NCBI GenBank assembly: GCA_004557505.1
Contig: SFGZ01000002.1
Span: forward strand, 136,215-200,214
DNA from: Coriobacteriaceae bacterium
GTDB lineage: Bacteria > Actinomycetota > Coriobacteriia > Coriobacteriales > Atopobiaceae
Length of the DNA: 64,000 nucleotides
Direction of reading: 5' to 3'
The translations under genes and the position numbers were made by a program. The notes under the pieces were generated by a model. That model made no database searches and was not told the origin of the DNA. It worked only from the letters and a program-made list of their open reading frames with translations. Of the stretch, positions 23,647 to 31,110 are shown piece after piece (position 1 is the first letter of the stretch; each line of letters begins with the position of its first letter).

Positions 23647-24922
23647 GGGCGCGCACGCGGTCGACCCGCAGGTCGATCTCGACGGCGCCTGCGACGTGCT
23701 CATCGACGACGGGAAGATTGCTGCCGTGGGGGAGGGCCTGGAGCCCTTCGATGGCTGCGAGGTCATCGACGCCCGCGGCAGGTACCTGGTGCCCGGCCTC
23801 GTGGACATGCACGTACACTTCCGCGACCCCGGCTTCGAGTACAAGGAGACCATCGAGACCGGCGCGCGCGCGGCCACGCACGGCGGCTTCACCGACGTCG
23901 CGACCATGCCCAACACCGATCCGGTCACCGACACCGGCGCCGAGGTTCGCTACCAGCTCGACCACGCCCGCCAGGCGGGCCTGTGCCATGTGCGCCCCAT
24001 CGGCGCGCTCACGGTTGGCGAGAGGGGCGAGCAGCTCGCCGAGATAGGCGACATGGTCATGGAGGGCGCCTGCGCCTTCTCCGACGACGGCCACGGCGTC
24101 CAGAGCGCCGGCATGATGCGCACCTGCATGGAGTACGTCTCGCAGTTCGACCGCGTGGTCTCGGCCCACTGCGAGATCGAGACGCTCACCACTCACGGCG
24201 TGATCAACGAGGGCAGGGCCTCCACGCGACTGGGCATGTTCGGCTGGCCCGCGCTTGGCGAGGAGCTCGAGATCTACCGCGACATCGAGCTGTGCCGCCT
24301 CACCGGCTGCCCGCTGCACATCGCCCACATCTCCACGGCGAAGGGCCTGGAGCTCGTGCGCAAGGCAAAGGGAGAGGGCCTGCCCGTGACCTGCGAGGTC
24401 ACCCCGCACCACCTCTTCCTGAACGAAAATGACATCACCCCCGCCTACGACACCAACCTCAAGATGAACCCGCCCCTCCGCACCCCCGAGGACATGGCGG
24501 CGCTCGACGAGGGCATCCTCGACGGCTCCATCGACTGCGTGGTGACCGACCACGCGCCGCACGCGCCGCACGAGAAGGACTGCGAGTGGGAGATCGCCTT
24601 CTTCGGCACCGTGGGCCTCGAGACCTCGCTGCCGCTCATGCTCACCAAGTTCGTGAACACCGGTCGCATGAGCTGGGGGCGCCTGGTCGAGGTCATGGCC
24701 GTGAACCCCCGGCAGATCCTGCGCCTCGCGCCCGTGCGCATCGAGCGCGGCTCGGCCGCAGACCTCACGCTCATCGATCCCGCCGCAGGGTTCAAGGTCA
24801 CGCCCGAGTACCTTGTCGGCAAGTCCAAGAACTCCGCCTTCATGGGCTGGGAGCTTTCGGGCCGCGCCACCGACGTGTTCGTGGACGGCAGGCGCACACT
24901 GATCGAGGGGGAGGTGGCGTGA
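23630..24922 (+). CDS. pyrC: Dihydroorotase (type I)
   Basis: The 430-residue amidohydrolase closes carbamoyl-aspartate to dihydroorotate. The metal motif DMHVHFRDPGFEYKETIETG appears at about residues 58-77. Later metal ligands lie in HCEIETLTTHGVI, LHIAHISTAKGLELV and VVTDHAPHAPHEK. The start overlaps the end of pyrB by 17 bp, with GGAGGAGAG upstream. Position in the operon fits its step in the pathway. Confidence 0.96.
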   Translation: MAFLLRGAHAVDPQVDLDGACDVLIDDGKIAAVGEGLEPFDGCEVIDARGRYLVPGLVDMHVHFRDPGFEYKETIETGARAATHGGFTDVATMPNTDPVTDTGAEVRYQLDHARQAGLCHVRPIGALTVGERGEQLAEIGDMVMEGACAFSDDGHGVQSAGMMRTCMEYVSQFDRVVSAHCEIETLTTHGVINEGRASTRLGMFGWPALGEELEIYRDIELCRLTGCPLHIAHISTAKGLELVRKAKGEGLPVTCEVTPHHLFLNENDITPAYDTNLKMNPPLRTPEDMAALDEGILDGSIDCVVTDHAPHAPHEKDCEWEIAFFGTVGLETSLPLMLTKFVNTGRMSWGRLVEVMAVNPRQILRLAPVRIERGSAADLTLIDPAAGFKVTPEYLVGKSKNSAFMGWELSGRATDVFVDGRRTLIEGEVA

Positions 24923-25734
24923 TGGGTGCCAACAAGTCCCGCGCGCGTCTCTTCGACTTCACCGTGAGGTCGAACGAGCGCGTCGCGGAGGACAGCTTCG
25001 CGATGCTCGTCGAGTGCGAGGTCGCGCCGCTGCTCTCGCCGGGCGAGTTCGTGGAGGTGGGCGTCCCCGGCGACGCCTCCCAGCTGCTGCGCGTGCCGCT
25101 GTCGTTCTCGCGCGCAGACGCCGAGGCCTCCACGCTGCGCATCGAGTACGCCGTGGTGGGCGACGGCACCAGGCGCCTGTCGCAGATGCGTCCCGGTGAC
25201 GCCTCCACGCTCGTGGGGCCCTGCGGGCACGGCTGGCGCCTGCCCGCCGCGGCAGGGCGCGCGCTCGTGGTTGCCGGCGGCATCGGCATCCCGCCCGTGG
25301 TTGCGGCAGCCGAGATGCTCGCCGCCGCAGGCGTGCGCTTCGATGCCGTCGTGGCCGCCAAGACCGCCGGGAGGATAGTTGGCCCCGACGTCGAGCTGCT
25401 GCGCGCCGCCGCGCAGGGGGACGCCGACTTCAGGCTCGCGGTGGCGACGGACGACGGCTCCGCGGGCGTGCGCGCCCTCGCGAGCGCCCCCGCCGCCGAG
25501 CTGCTCGGCGAGCGCGCGTACGCCTGCGTCTACACCTGCGGGCCCGCACCCATGATGGCGGGCGTCTCGGCGGCGGCGCAGGCGGCGGGCGTGGCGTGCC
25601 AGGCCTCGCTGGAGCGCATGATGGCCTGCGGGTTCGGCGTCTGCGGCGGCTGCAACGTCGCCATGGCCGACGGCTCCATGAAGTCGTGCTGCATGGACGG
25701 GCCCGTCTTCGACGCGAAGGAGGTTCTGTGGTGA
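24922..25734 (+). CDS. pyrK: Dihydroorotate dehydrogenase electron-transfer subunit
   Basis: PyrK carries FAD and a 2Fe-2S cluster and passes electrons from PyrD to NAD. The 270-residue protein shows the FAD part (RVPLSFSRAD), a nucleotide-binding segment (VVAGGIGIPPVVAAAEML) and the cluster cysteines in CGFGVCGGCN plus a later CC pair. The ATG overlaps the pyrC stop (GTGATG context). Together with the next gene it makes the NAD-linked class 1B enzyme. Confidence 0.93.
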   Translation: MGANKSRARLFDFTVRSNERVAEDSFAMLVECEVAPLLSPGEFVEVGVPGDASQLLRVPLSFSRADAEASTLRIEYAVVGDGTRRLSQMRPGDASTLVGPCGHGWRLPAAAGRALVVAGGIGIPPVVAAAEMLAAAGVRFDAVVAAKTAGRIVGPDVELLRAAAQGDADFRLAVATDDGSAGVRALASAPAAELLGERAYACVYTCGPAPMMAGVSAAAQAAGVACQASLERMMACGFGVCGGCNVAMADGSMKSCCMDGPVFDAKEVLW

Positions 25735-26654
25735 GCGCGGTGAGCATGGCCGTCGACCTCGGCGGCGTTCGCATGAAAAACCCGGTGTGTACGGCATCGG
25801 GCACCTTTGGCTTCGGCTGGCAGTTCGAGGGCTTCTTCGACGTGGCGCGCCTGGGGGCCGTGACCTGCAAGGGCGTCTCGGCCAAGCCATGGCCGGGCAA
25901 CCCCGCCCCACGCATCGCCGAGGTGCGCTCGGGCATGCTCAACTCCGTCGGCCTGGCGAACCCCGGCGCCGAGGCGTTCTGCGCGGGATCGGGCGAGTAC
26001 CTTGCCGGGCTTGCCGGGCGGGGTTGCGCGGTCATCGTGCAGGCGGTGGGCCACACGGTGGAGGAGTGCCAGGCCGCCCTCGAGGCGCTCGACTCCCTCG
26101 CCCCCTGGGCCGCCGCCTTCGAGATCAACGTCTCCTGCCCCAACCTCAAGCGCGGCGGCAGGCTCCTCGGCGGCACGCCCGCCGACGCCGCCGAGGTGGT
26201 GCGCGCGGTGCGCCCGCTCACGAGCCGCCCGCTGCTGGTGAAGCTCGCCCCCGTGGACGTCGCCGAGGTCGCGCGCGCCTGCGAGGAGGCCGGCGCCGAC
26301 GCGCTGTCGCTCGTCAACACCGTGAACGCCATGTCCATCGACGTCCACACGCGGCGCTCGCGTCTCTCTCGGCCCACCGGCGGGCTCTCCGGCCCCGCCA
26401 TCCATCCCATGGCGGTCCGCATGGTGTGGGAGGCGTCGCAGGCCGTGAGCATCCCCATAAACGGCATGGGCGGCGTGGCGTCGTGGCAGGACGCGGCCGA
26501 GATGGTGCTCGCCGGCGCCACGAGCGTCAGCGTGGGCACGGCGAGCCTCTACGACCCCGATCTGGCGGCGAGGGTGGTCGACGGCCTCGAGGCGTGGGCC
26601 GTCGAGCAGGGCGTGTCTGACGTCAACGAGCTGATAGGAGCCTTCGAATGCTAA
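25731..26654 (+). CDS. pyrD: Dihydroorotate dehydrogenase (NAD-linked) catalytic subunit
   Basis: The 307-residue class 1B enzyme oxidises dihydroorotate to orotate with FMN. It has NPVCTASGTFGFG near the N-terminus, the CKGVSAKPWPGNPAPRI stretch, the catalytic cysteine in INVSCPNLK, and the FMN phosphate region INGMGGVASWQDAAEMVLAG. Two GTG codons, 25728 and 25731, are possible starts. I chose 25731 for its seven-base spacing from AAGGAGG. It overlaps pyrK by four bases. Confidence 0.94.
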   Translation: MSAVSMAVDLGGVRMKNPVCTASGTFGFGWQFEGFFDVARLGAVTCKGVSAKPWPGNPAPRIAEVRSGMLNSVGLANPGAEAFCAGSGEYLAGLAGRGCAVIVQAVGHTVEECQAALEALDSLAPWAAAFEINVSCPNLKRGGRLLGGTPADAAEVVRAVRPLTSRPLLVKLAPVDVAEVARACEEAGADALSLVNTVNAMSIDVHTRRSRLSRPTGGLSGPAIHPMAVRMVWEASQAVSIPINGMGGVASWQDAAEMVLAGATSVSVGTASLYDPDLAARVVDGLEAWAVEQGVSDVNELIGAFEC

Positions 26655-27370
26655 GCGAGAGGCAGGCGCGCGACGCCGTCATCGTCGCCCTGGACTGCGA
26701 CCGCAGCCGCGCCATCGAGCTTGCGGACGCCCTCTCGGGGGTCGCCTCGTGGGTCAAGGTGGGCATGACGCTCTTCTTCCGTGAGGGGCCCTCCATCGTG
26801 CGCGCCATGCAGGAGCGCGGCCTCTCGGTCTTTCTCGACCTCAAGGTCTTCGACATCCCGTTCCAGGTGAGGGGTGCCGTCGAGTCCGCCTCGCTCTCTG
26901 GCGCGGACATCCTCTCCATCCATGCCCTGGGCTCATCCGCCATGGTCGCCGCCGCCCGCGAGGGCGCCGAGGCCGCGGCGCGGGAGCGCGGGGGCAGGCG
27001 CACGCAGCTCGTCTCCATTTCGGTGCTCACGAGCATGGACCAGGCCTCGCTCGCCGAGATCGGCATCGAGCGTCCGCTTAAGGAGGAGGTGGCGCGGCTG
27101 GCGAGCCTTGCCGTTGGCGCCGGCTCCGACGGCATCGTGTGCTCGCCCCAGGAGGCGGCCGACATGCGTGCCCTTCTCGGCCCCGAAGCCCTCATCGTGA
27201 CGCCCGGGGTGCGCCCTGCCGGTGCCGCCGTGGGTGACCAGCGCCGCGTCGCCACGCCCGCCGCCGCCATCGCGGCCGGTGCCTCGAAGCTCGTCGTGGG
27301 CAGGCCCATCACGCAGGCCGCCGACCCCGCCGCCGCCGCGGAGGGCATCGTGGGGGAGCTCTGCCGGTAG
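26648..27370 (+). CDS. pyrF: Orotidine 5'-phosphate decarboxylase
   Basis: The 240-residue enzyme makes UMP. The catalytic DxKxxDIP motif is present (FLDLKVFDIPFQVRGAVE) at about residues 59-76, and ALIVTPGVRP and KLVVGRPITQA mark the phosphate-binding end. It overlaps pyrD by seven bases and is the last gene of the operon. pyrE and carAB are not in this window. A stem-loop at 27408-27432 lies just after it. Confidence 0.95.
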   Translation: MLSERQARDAVIVALDCDRSRAIELADALSGVASWVKVGMTLFFREGPSIVRAMQERGLSVFLDLKVFDIPFQVRGAVESASLSGADILSIHALGSSAMVAAAREGAEAAARERGGRRTQLVSISVLTSMDQASLAEIGIERPLKEEVARLASLAVGAGSDGIVCSPQEAADMRALLGPEALIVTPGVRPAGAAVGDQRRVATPAAAIAAGASKLVVGRPITQAADPAAAAEGIVGELCR

Positions 27371-27407
27371 CGGTGCGCCCTCCCTCCGCCGGTCCAATGC
27401 GCCCCCC

Positions 27408-27432
27408 GCGCCGCCATCGCGCCCGGCGGCGC
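27408..27432 (+). terminator. Stem-loop after the pyr operon
   Basis: GCGCCGCC and GGCGGCGC form a perfect 8-bp stem 37 bases after the pyrF stop. The following bases are C-rich rather than T-rich, so it may not be a strong intrinsic terminator. Confidence 0.4.
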
Positions 27433-27590
27433 CCCCCGATTGTGTGTAGGCTGCATTCCTGCTGTTAGTAGTCACAAAAGGCTTGTAAACTGTTCGAGGA
27501 ATTGGCAAACTAGCTAGTTGTGTCGCTGGGGCGGCCGCATGGTTGCCTCCCAGCCCCTCACAATGGTTTGTGTCGATGTTTGGAGGAACA

Positions 27591-27899
27591 ATGGCTCTAC
27601 CCCAGCTTACCGATGAGCAGCGCAAGGAAGCCCTCGAGAAGGCCGCCAAGGCTCGCCACGAGCGCGCCGAGCTTCGCGAGAAGATCAAGGGCGGCAAGGT
27701 GACCCTCGAGGAGGTCCTCGACTCCGATGACCCCATCGCCAACCGCATGAAGGTCTCCGCGCTCATCGAGTCCCTCCCTGGGTATGGCAAGGCCAAGGCC
27801 GCCAAGATCATGGACGAGCTCGGCATCTCCGCCACCCGTCGCGTCAAGGGACTCGGCGCCCGTCAGCGCGAGCAGCTCATCGAGGCGCTCTCCAAGTAG
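27591..27899 (+). CDS. mihF: Actinobacterial integration host factor MihF
   Basis: The 102-residue protein has a charged N-terminal helix (TDEQRKEALEKAAKARHERA) and a helix-two-turn-helix DNA-binding part (SLPGYGKAKAAKIMDELGIS, then RRVKGLGARQREQL) characteristic of the mycobacterial integration host factor family. It is a nucleoid-associated protein found essentially in Actinobacteria. The start is ATG at 27591, because GGAGGA is three bases upstream. The open frame to 27543 lacks such a site. It overlaps gmk by one base. This gene is the best taxonomic marker in the window. Confidence 0.94.
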   Translation: MALPQLTDEQRKEALEKAAKARHERAELREKIKGGKVTLEEVLDSDDPIANRMKVSALIESLPGYGKAKAAKIMDELGISATRRVKGLGARQREQLIEALSK

Positions 27900-28492
27900 T
27901 GGGGCGCTCCGCTAGGCTCTTCGTTGTATCCGGGCCGTCAGGCGTGGGCAAGGGAACGCTGGTCGCGAAGGTTCGCGGCGACCGTCCCTCGCTTGGCCTG
28001 ACGGTCTCCGCTACGACGAGGCCTCCCAGGCCCGGGGAGGCCGATGGCGTCTCGTACCACTTCATGGATGACGCCGAGTTCTCTCGCCGGGTGAGCCGCG
28101 GCGAGTTCCTCGAGTGGGCCACCGTGCATGGGCACCGCTACGGCACGCTTCTCTCCGAGGTGAGGAGGAACCTCTCCGAGGGGAGGTCGCTCATCTTGGA
28201 GATCGACGTCCAGGGTGGCCTCAGCGTGCGCCGCATCCATCCTGATGCGGTGCTCGTGTTCATCGAGCCGCCCTCGATGGGCGAGCTCGAGCATCGCCTC
28301 CGCGGCCGCGCCACCGAGGACGAGGCGTCCATCGAGTGCCGACTCGAGAACGCGCGGCGCGAGATGGAGATGGCTGCGTCCTATGACGCGAGGATCGTGA
28401 ACGATGACCTCGATCGCGCCGCGCGAGAGCTGGAGCGCACCATCGACCTGTACGAGTCAAATGGAGGATCTATCAAAGATGTCAGTGATTAA
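27899..28492 (+). CDS. gmk: Guanylate kinase
   Basis: The 197-residue kinase converts GMP to GDP. The P-loop GPSGVGKGTL is near residue 12, followed by TVSATTRPPRPGEADGVSYHF and the GMP-binding segment LEWATVHGHRYGT. The start is GTG at 27899, overlapping the mihF stop by one base (TAGTG). It is followed by rpoZ with a 14-base overlap. The mihF-gmk-rpoZ order is common in Actinobacteria. Confidence 0.94.
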   Translation: MGRSARLFVVSGPSGVGKGTLVAKVRGDRPSLGLTVSATTRPPRPGEADGVSYHFMDDAEFSRRVSRGEFLEWATVHGHRYGTLLSEVRRNLSEGRSLILEIDVQGGLSVRRIHPDAVLVFIEPPSMGELEHRLRGRATEDEASIECRLENARREMEMAASYDARIVNDDLDRAARELERTIDLYESNGGSIKDVSD

Positions 28493-28763
28493 GCCCGAGA
28501 TCGACACGCTTCTCGAGAGGACGGAGCACAACCCGTTTTTGCTCTGCTCCATCGCGTCCAAGCGCGCCTGCGACATCAACAACATGCTTCGTGGACAGCA
28601 CCTTCGCGTCACGGCCATCCAGGACTTCGACGACGTCACCACCGTCGCATCCGGCAAGGACTCGGTCTCCATCGCCATGGGCGAGGTCGCCGATGGCACC
28701 CTTGGCTTTGTCCAGGATGACTTCGACGAGGCCATCCGCGGCGAGAACGCGGGCATACAGTAG
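28479..28763 (+). CDS. rpoZ: RNA polymerase omega subunit
   Basis: The 94-residue protein has the conserved omega stretch SIASKRACDINNMLRGQ, which helps assemble RNA polymerase. ATG at 28479 is the likely start, with GGAGGA ten bases upstream. An in-frame ATG at 28461 is also possible. The C-terminus is acidic. It sits between gmk and thiI in a compact operon. Confidence 0.88.
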   Translation: MSVIKPEIDTLLERTEHNPFLLCSIASKRACDINNMLRGQHLRVTAIQDFDDVTTVASGKDSVSIAMGEVADGTLGFVQDDFDEAIRGENAGIQ

Positions 28764-28766
28764 GCC

Positions 28767-30017
28767 ATGACCGAGAGACTCTGCCTGGTCCACTACCACG
28801 AGATAGGCCTCAAGGGCAAGAACCGCTCAACCTTCGAGAACCAGCTCGTGACCAACCTGTATCGCGCGCTCAGGGCGTTTCCCATCGCGAACATCCAGCG
28901 CATCTCCGGCTATGTCGTGGCCGAGCCAGAGGACCACATGGCCACGCCGGAGATGGCGCAGGCCATCGCGAGGGTGCCTGGCGTCGCCCGCGTCTCCCTT
29001 GCCTACAAGTGCGGGCTCGACGAGGGCGAGTACAGCGAGGCCGCCATCCGCGCGCTTCGCGAGGCGGGAGACTTCTCCACCTTCAAGGTACACGCGCGCC
29101 GCAGCTCGACCACCTATCCGGTACACAGCATCGACATGAACCACATCGTGGGGTCCGCGCTCTGCGAGGCCTTCCCTGACAAGCTGGTCCGGATGCATGA
29201 CCCCGACGTCACCGTGGTGGTACACGTGGTGCAGGGGTCGACCTTCGTCTACGCGGCGTCCATGCCCGGCGTGGGCGGGCTTCCCGTGGGCACGGCGGGC
29301 AAGGTGGTGACGCTCCTCTCGAGCGGCTTCGACTCCCCGGTCGCCACCTGGATGGTGGGGCGCCGCGGCGCCACCTGCGTCCCCGTACACTTCTCGGGCA
29401 GGCCCATGACGTCCGACACCAGCGAGTACCTGTGTCGCGACATCGTCGACGCGCTGGCACCCTCCGGCGTGGTGGGCCGAATGTACGTGGTGCCCTTTGG
29501 GGAGTTCCAGCGCCAGATCTCGCTCGTGGTGCCGCAGAGCCTCCGCATCATCATGTACCGGCGCGTCATGTACCAGGTCTCCGAGAGGATCGCGCGGCTC
29601 GAGGGCGCCAAGGCCATCGTCACCGGCGAGTCGCTGGGCCAGGTGGCCTCGCAGACGCTTGACAACATCGCCGCCGTGAACCAGGCCGTGACCATCCCCG
29701 TTCTGAGGCCGCTCGTCGGCTCGGACAAGCAGGAGATCATCCGCCGCTCCCAGGAGCTTGGGACCTATGAAATCTCCTCGCAGACGGCCCCCGACTGCTG
29801 CACGCTGTTCATGCCGCGCCGTCCCGAGACGCACGCGCGCATGCGCGAGGTGCTCGACGCCTGGGAGCTCTTCGACCACGAGGCCATGGTGAACGCGCTG
29901 GTGGAGTCCGTCGAGTACGAGGACTTCTCGCAGTGTCCCAGCTACCGTGCGCCCAAGGGCCCACTGCGCGCGCACCACTCATCACTTGCACCGAGAGACG
30001 ACGCGCCCGCGCGGTGA
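28767..30017 (+). CDS. thiI: tRNA 4-thiouridine sulfurtransferase ThiI
   Basis: The 416-residue enzyme adenylates U8 of tRNA for thiolation and can serve thiamine synthesis. It has the N-terminal ferredoxin-like region (VHYHEIGLKGKNRSTFE), a THUMP domain and the ATP-pyrophosphatase core. The PP-loop reads LLSSGFDSPVATWM, with Ser where most ThiI proteins have Gly (SGGxDSP). There is no rhodanese domain, as in most Gram-positive forms, which need a separate sulfur donor. The C-terminus has a short Arg/Pro-rich tail. It starts three bases after rpoZ. Confidence 0.92.
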   Translation: MTERLCLVHYHEIGLKGKNRSTFENQLVTNLYRALRAFPIANIQRISGYVVAEPEDHMATPEMAQAIARVPGVARVSLAYKCGLDEGEYSEAAIRALREAGDFSTFKVHARRSSTTYPVHSIDMNHIVGSALCEAFPDKLVRMHDPDVTVVVHVVQGSTFVYAASMPGVGGLPVGTAGKVVTLLSSGFDSPVATWMVGRRGATCVPVHFSGRPMTSDTSEYLCRDIVDALAPSGVVGRMYVVPFGEFQRQISLVVPQSLRIIMYRRVMYQVSERIARLEGAKAIVTGESLGQVASQTLDNIAAVNQAVTIPVLRPLVGSDKQEIIRRSQELGTYEISSQTAPDCCTLFMPRRPETHARMREVLDAWELFDHEAMVNALVESVEYEDFSQCPSYRAPKGPLRAHHSSLAPRDDAPAR

Positions 30018-30089
30018 CGCCGGTGGCCGACGCTGCGGCACGGTGATACCGGGGTGACCGTTGCGGCACGGCGGTGCCGGATATTGACG
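30008..30089. repeat. Three imperfect 24-30-bp tandem repeats after thiI
   Basis: Units at about 30008-30031, 30031-30060 and 30060-30089 share the pattern TGCGGCACGG, then G/T-rich bases, CCGG and a final GACG. The first unit is the most diverged and overlaps the end of thiI. The purpose is unknown. They may be decayed palindromic repeats like those at 19418 and 54378. Confidence 0.45.
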
Positions 30090-30363
30090 CGCGCCGCTCG
30101 TCGATTGCGCGCGACACCAGGGGACACGCTGGGACGCCGTACCTGTCGCCTCGGTTGCCCTGACCGTTCGCTCCTGCGGAAACACCGCGAACGGCGCGCG
30201 GGGATAACGGGATTCGCATCCCTCGCATGAGGCTGTTAGTGCAGTAACGCCGTAATCCGTCAGATTCGTGCCCGTCTGCCGTCAGGAACGTGCCGGACTT
30301 TTTCAAAAGCACAGGCCAGAGGCTCGGGCCCGTCCCCATCATCGATGTATGGGGGTGGTCGGC
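30018..30363. other. Spacer between thiI and comEA
   Basis: Apart from the three repeats at its left end, I see no gene, tRNA or clear terminator. The right part is AT-richer (CTTTTTCAAAAGC near 30300), which may mark a promoter for comEA, but no confident -10 or -35 is present. Confidence 0.3.
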
Positions 30364-31110
30364 ATGGCACAGGCATCAAGTTCGCCGGGAGGCTTGGGGA
30401 GGCGCGTCCGACGCAGCGCGCGCGTCCTGGCGAGAAGGGCGGGGCTCTCTCCCGTCGCGAAGGCCGGCGTCGCGGGTATCACGCTTGTCGCCGTGCTTGC
30501 GGCGATCGCCTGCATCCGCCTGCTCCCGGGGCAGCCCGGAGGCTCCTTTGTCATAGAGCGCGGTGAGGGCGCGGCGACAGCGGAGCCCGCTCGGGTGGAG
30601 GTGCCATCGCAGGGCGAGGGGGACGATGCCTCGGCACGCGAGGACGTTGAGGTGCCACCGGTTATGGTGGTGCATGTCGATGGCATGGTGGCAAGCCCGG
30701 GGGTCTATCGGCTTCAGGGTGACTCGTTGCGCATGGATGACGCCGTTAAGGCGGCGGGCGGGCTCGTGGACGGTGCGGACACCTCGCGTGTGAACCTTGC
30801 CGAGCCCCTCTCGGATGGCGAGAAGGTGCATGTCCCAGCCGTGGGGGAGGAGGACGCCGACGAGGGGGCCGCAACCGCAGGGGCGGCACCCACCGGCGGC
30901 GCAACCTCGACCGCCGAAGGTATCGTGAACATCAACACCGCGACGGCTGCCGAGCTCACGGCGCTTCCCGGCGTCGGCGACGCGACTGCCGCGGAGATCG
31001 TCCGGGACCGGGAGGCGAACGGGGCGTTTGCCAGCGTCGAGGACCTCATGCGCGTCTCGGGAATAGGCGAGAAGAAGTTCGCTAAGCTCAAGGGCAAGAT
31101 CCGTGTCTGA
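30364..31110 (+). CDS. comEA: Competence protein ComEA
   Basis: The 248-residue protein has a membrane anchor at about residues 33-52, an Ala/Glu-rich spacer, an SLBB-like domain (VVHVDGMVASPGVYRLQ) at about 100-155, and a C-terminal helix-hairpin-helix (GIVNINTATAAELTALPGVG, about 190-248). ComEA binds double-stranded DNA outside the membrane during natural transformation. ATG at 30364 gives an N-terminus with Arg before the anchor. Starts at 30349 and 30268 are also open. It overlaps comEC by eight bases. Confidence 0.9.
   Translation: MAQASSSPGGLGRRVRRSARVLARRAGLSPVAKAGVAGITLVAVLAAIACIRLLPGQPGGSFVIERGEGAATAEPARVEVPSQGEGDDASAREDVEVPPVMVVHVDGMVASPGVYRLQGDSLRMDDAVKAAGGLVDGADTSRVNLAEPLSDGEKVHVPAVGEEDADEGAATAGAAPTGGATSTAEGIVNINTATAAELTALPGVGDATAAEIVRDREANGAFASVEDLMRVSGIGEKKFAKLKGKIRV

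Noticed and set aside
22154..27370. carAB or pyrE hidden in the pyr operon
   Set aside because: All reading frames in the operon are accounted for by pyrR, B, C, K, D and F with overlaps; no other pyrimidine gene fits.
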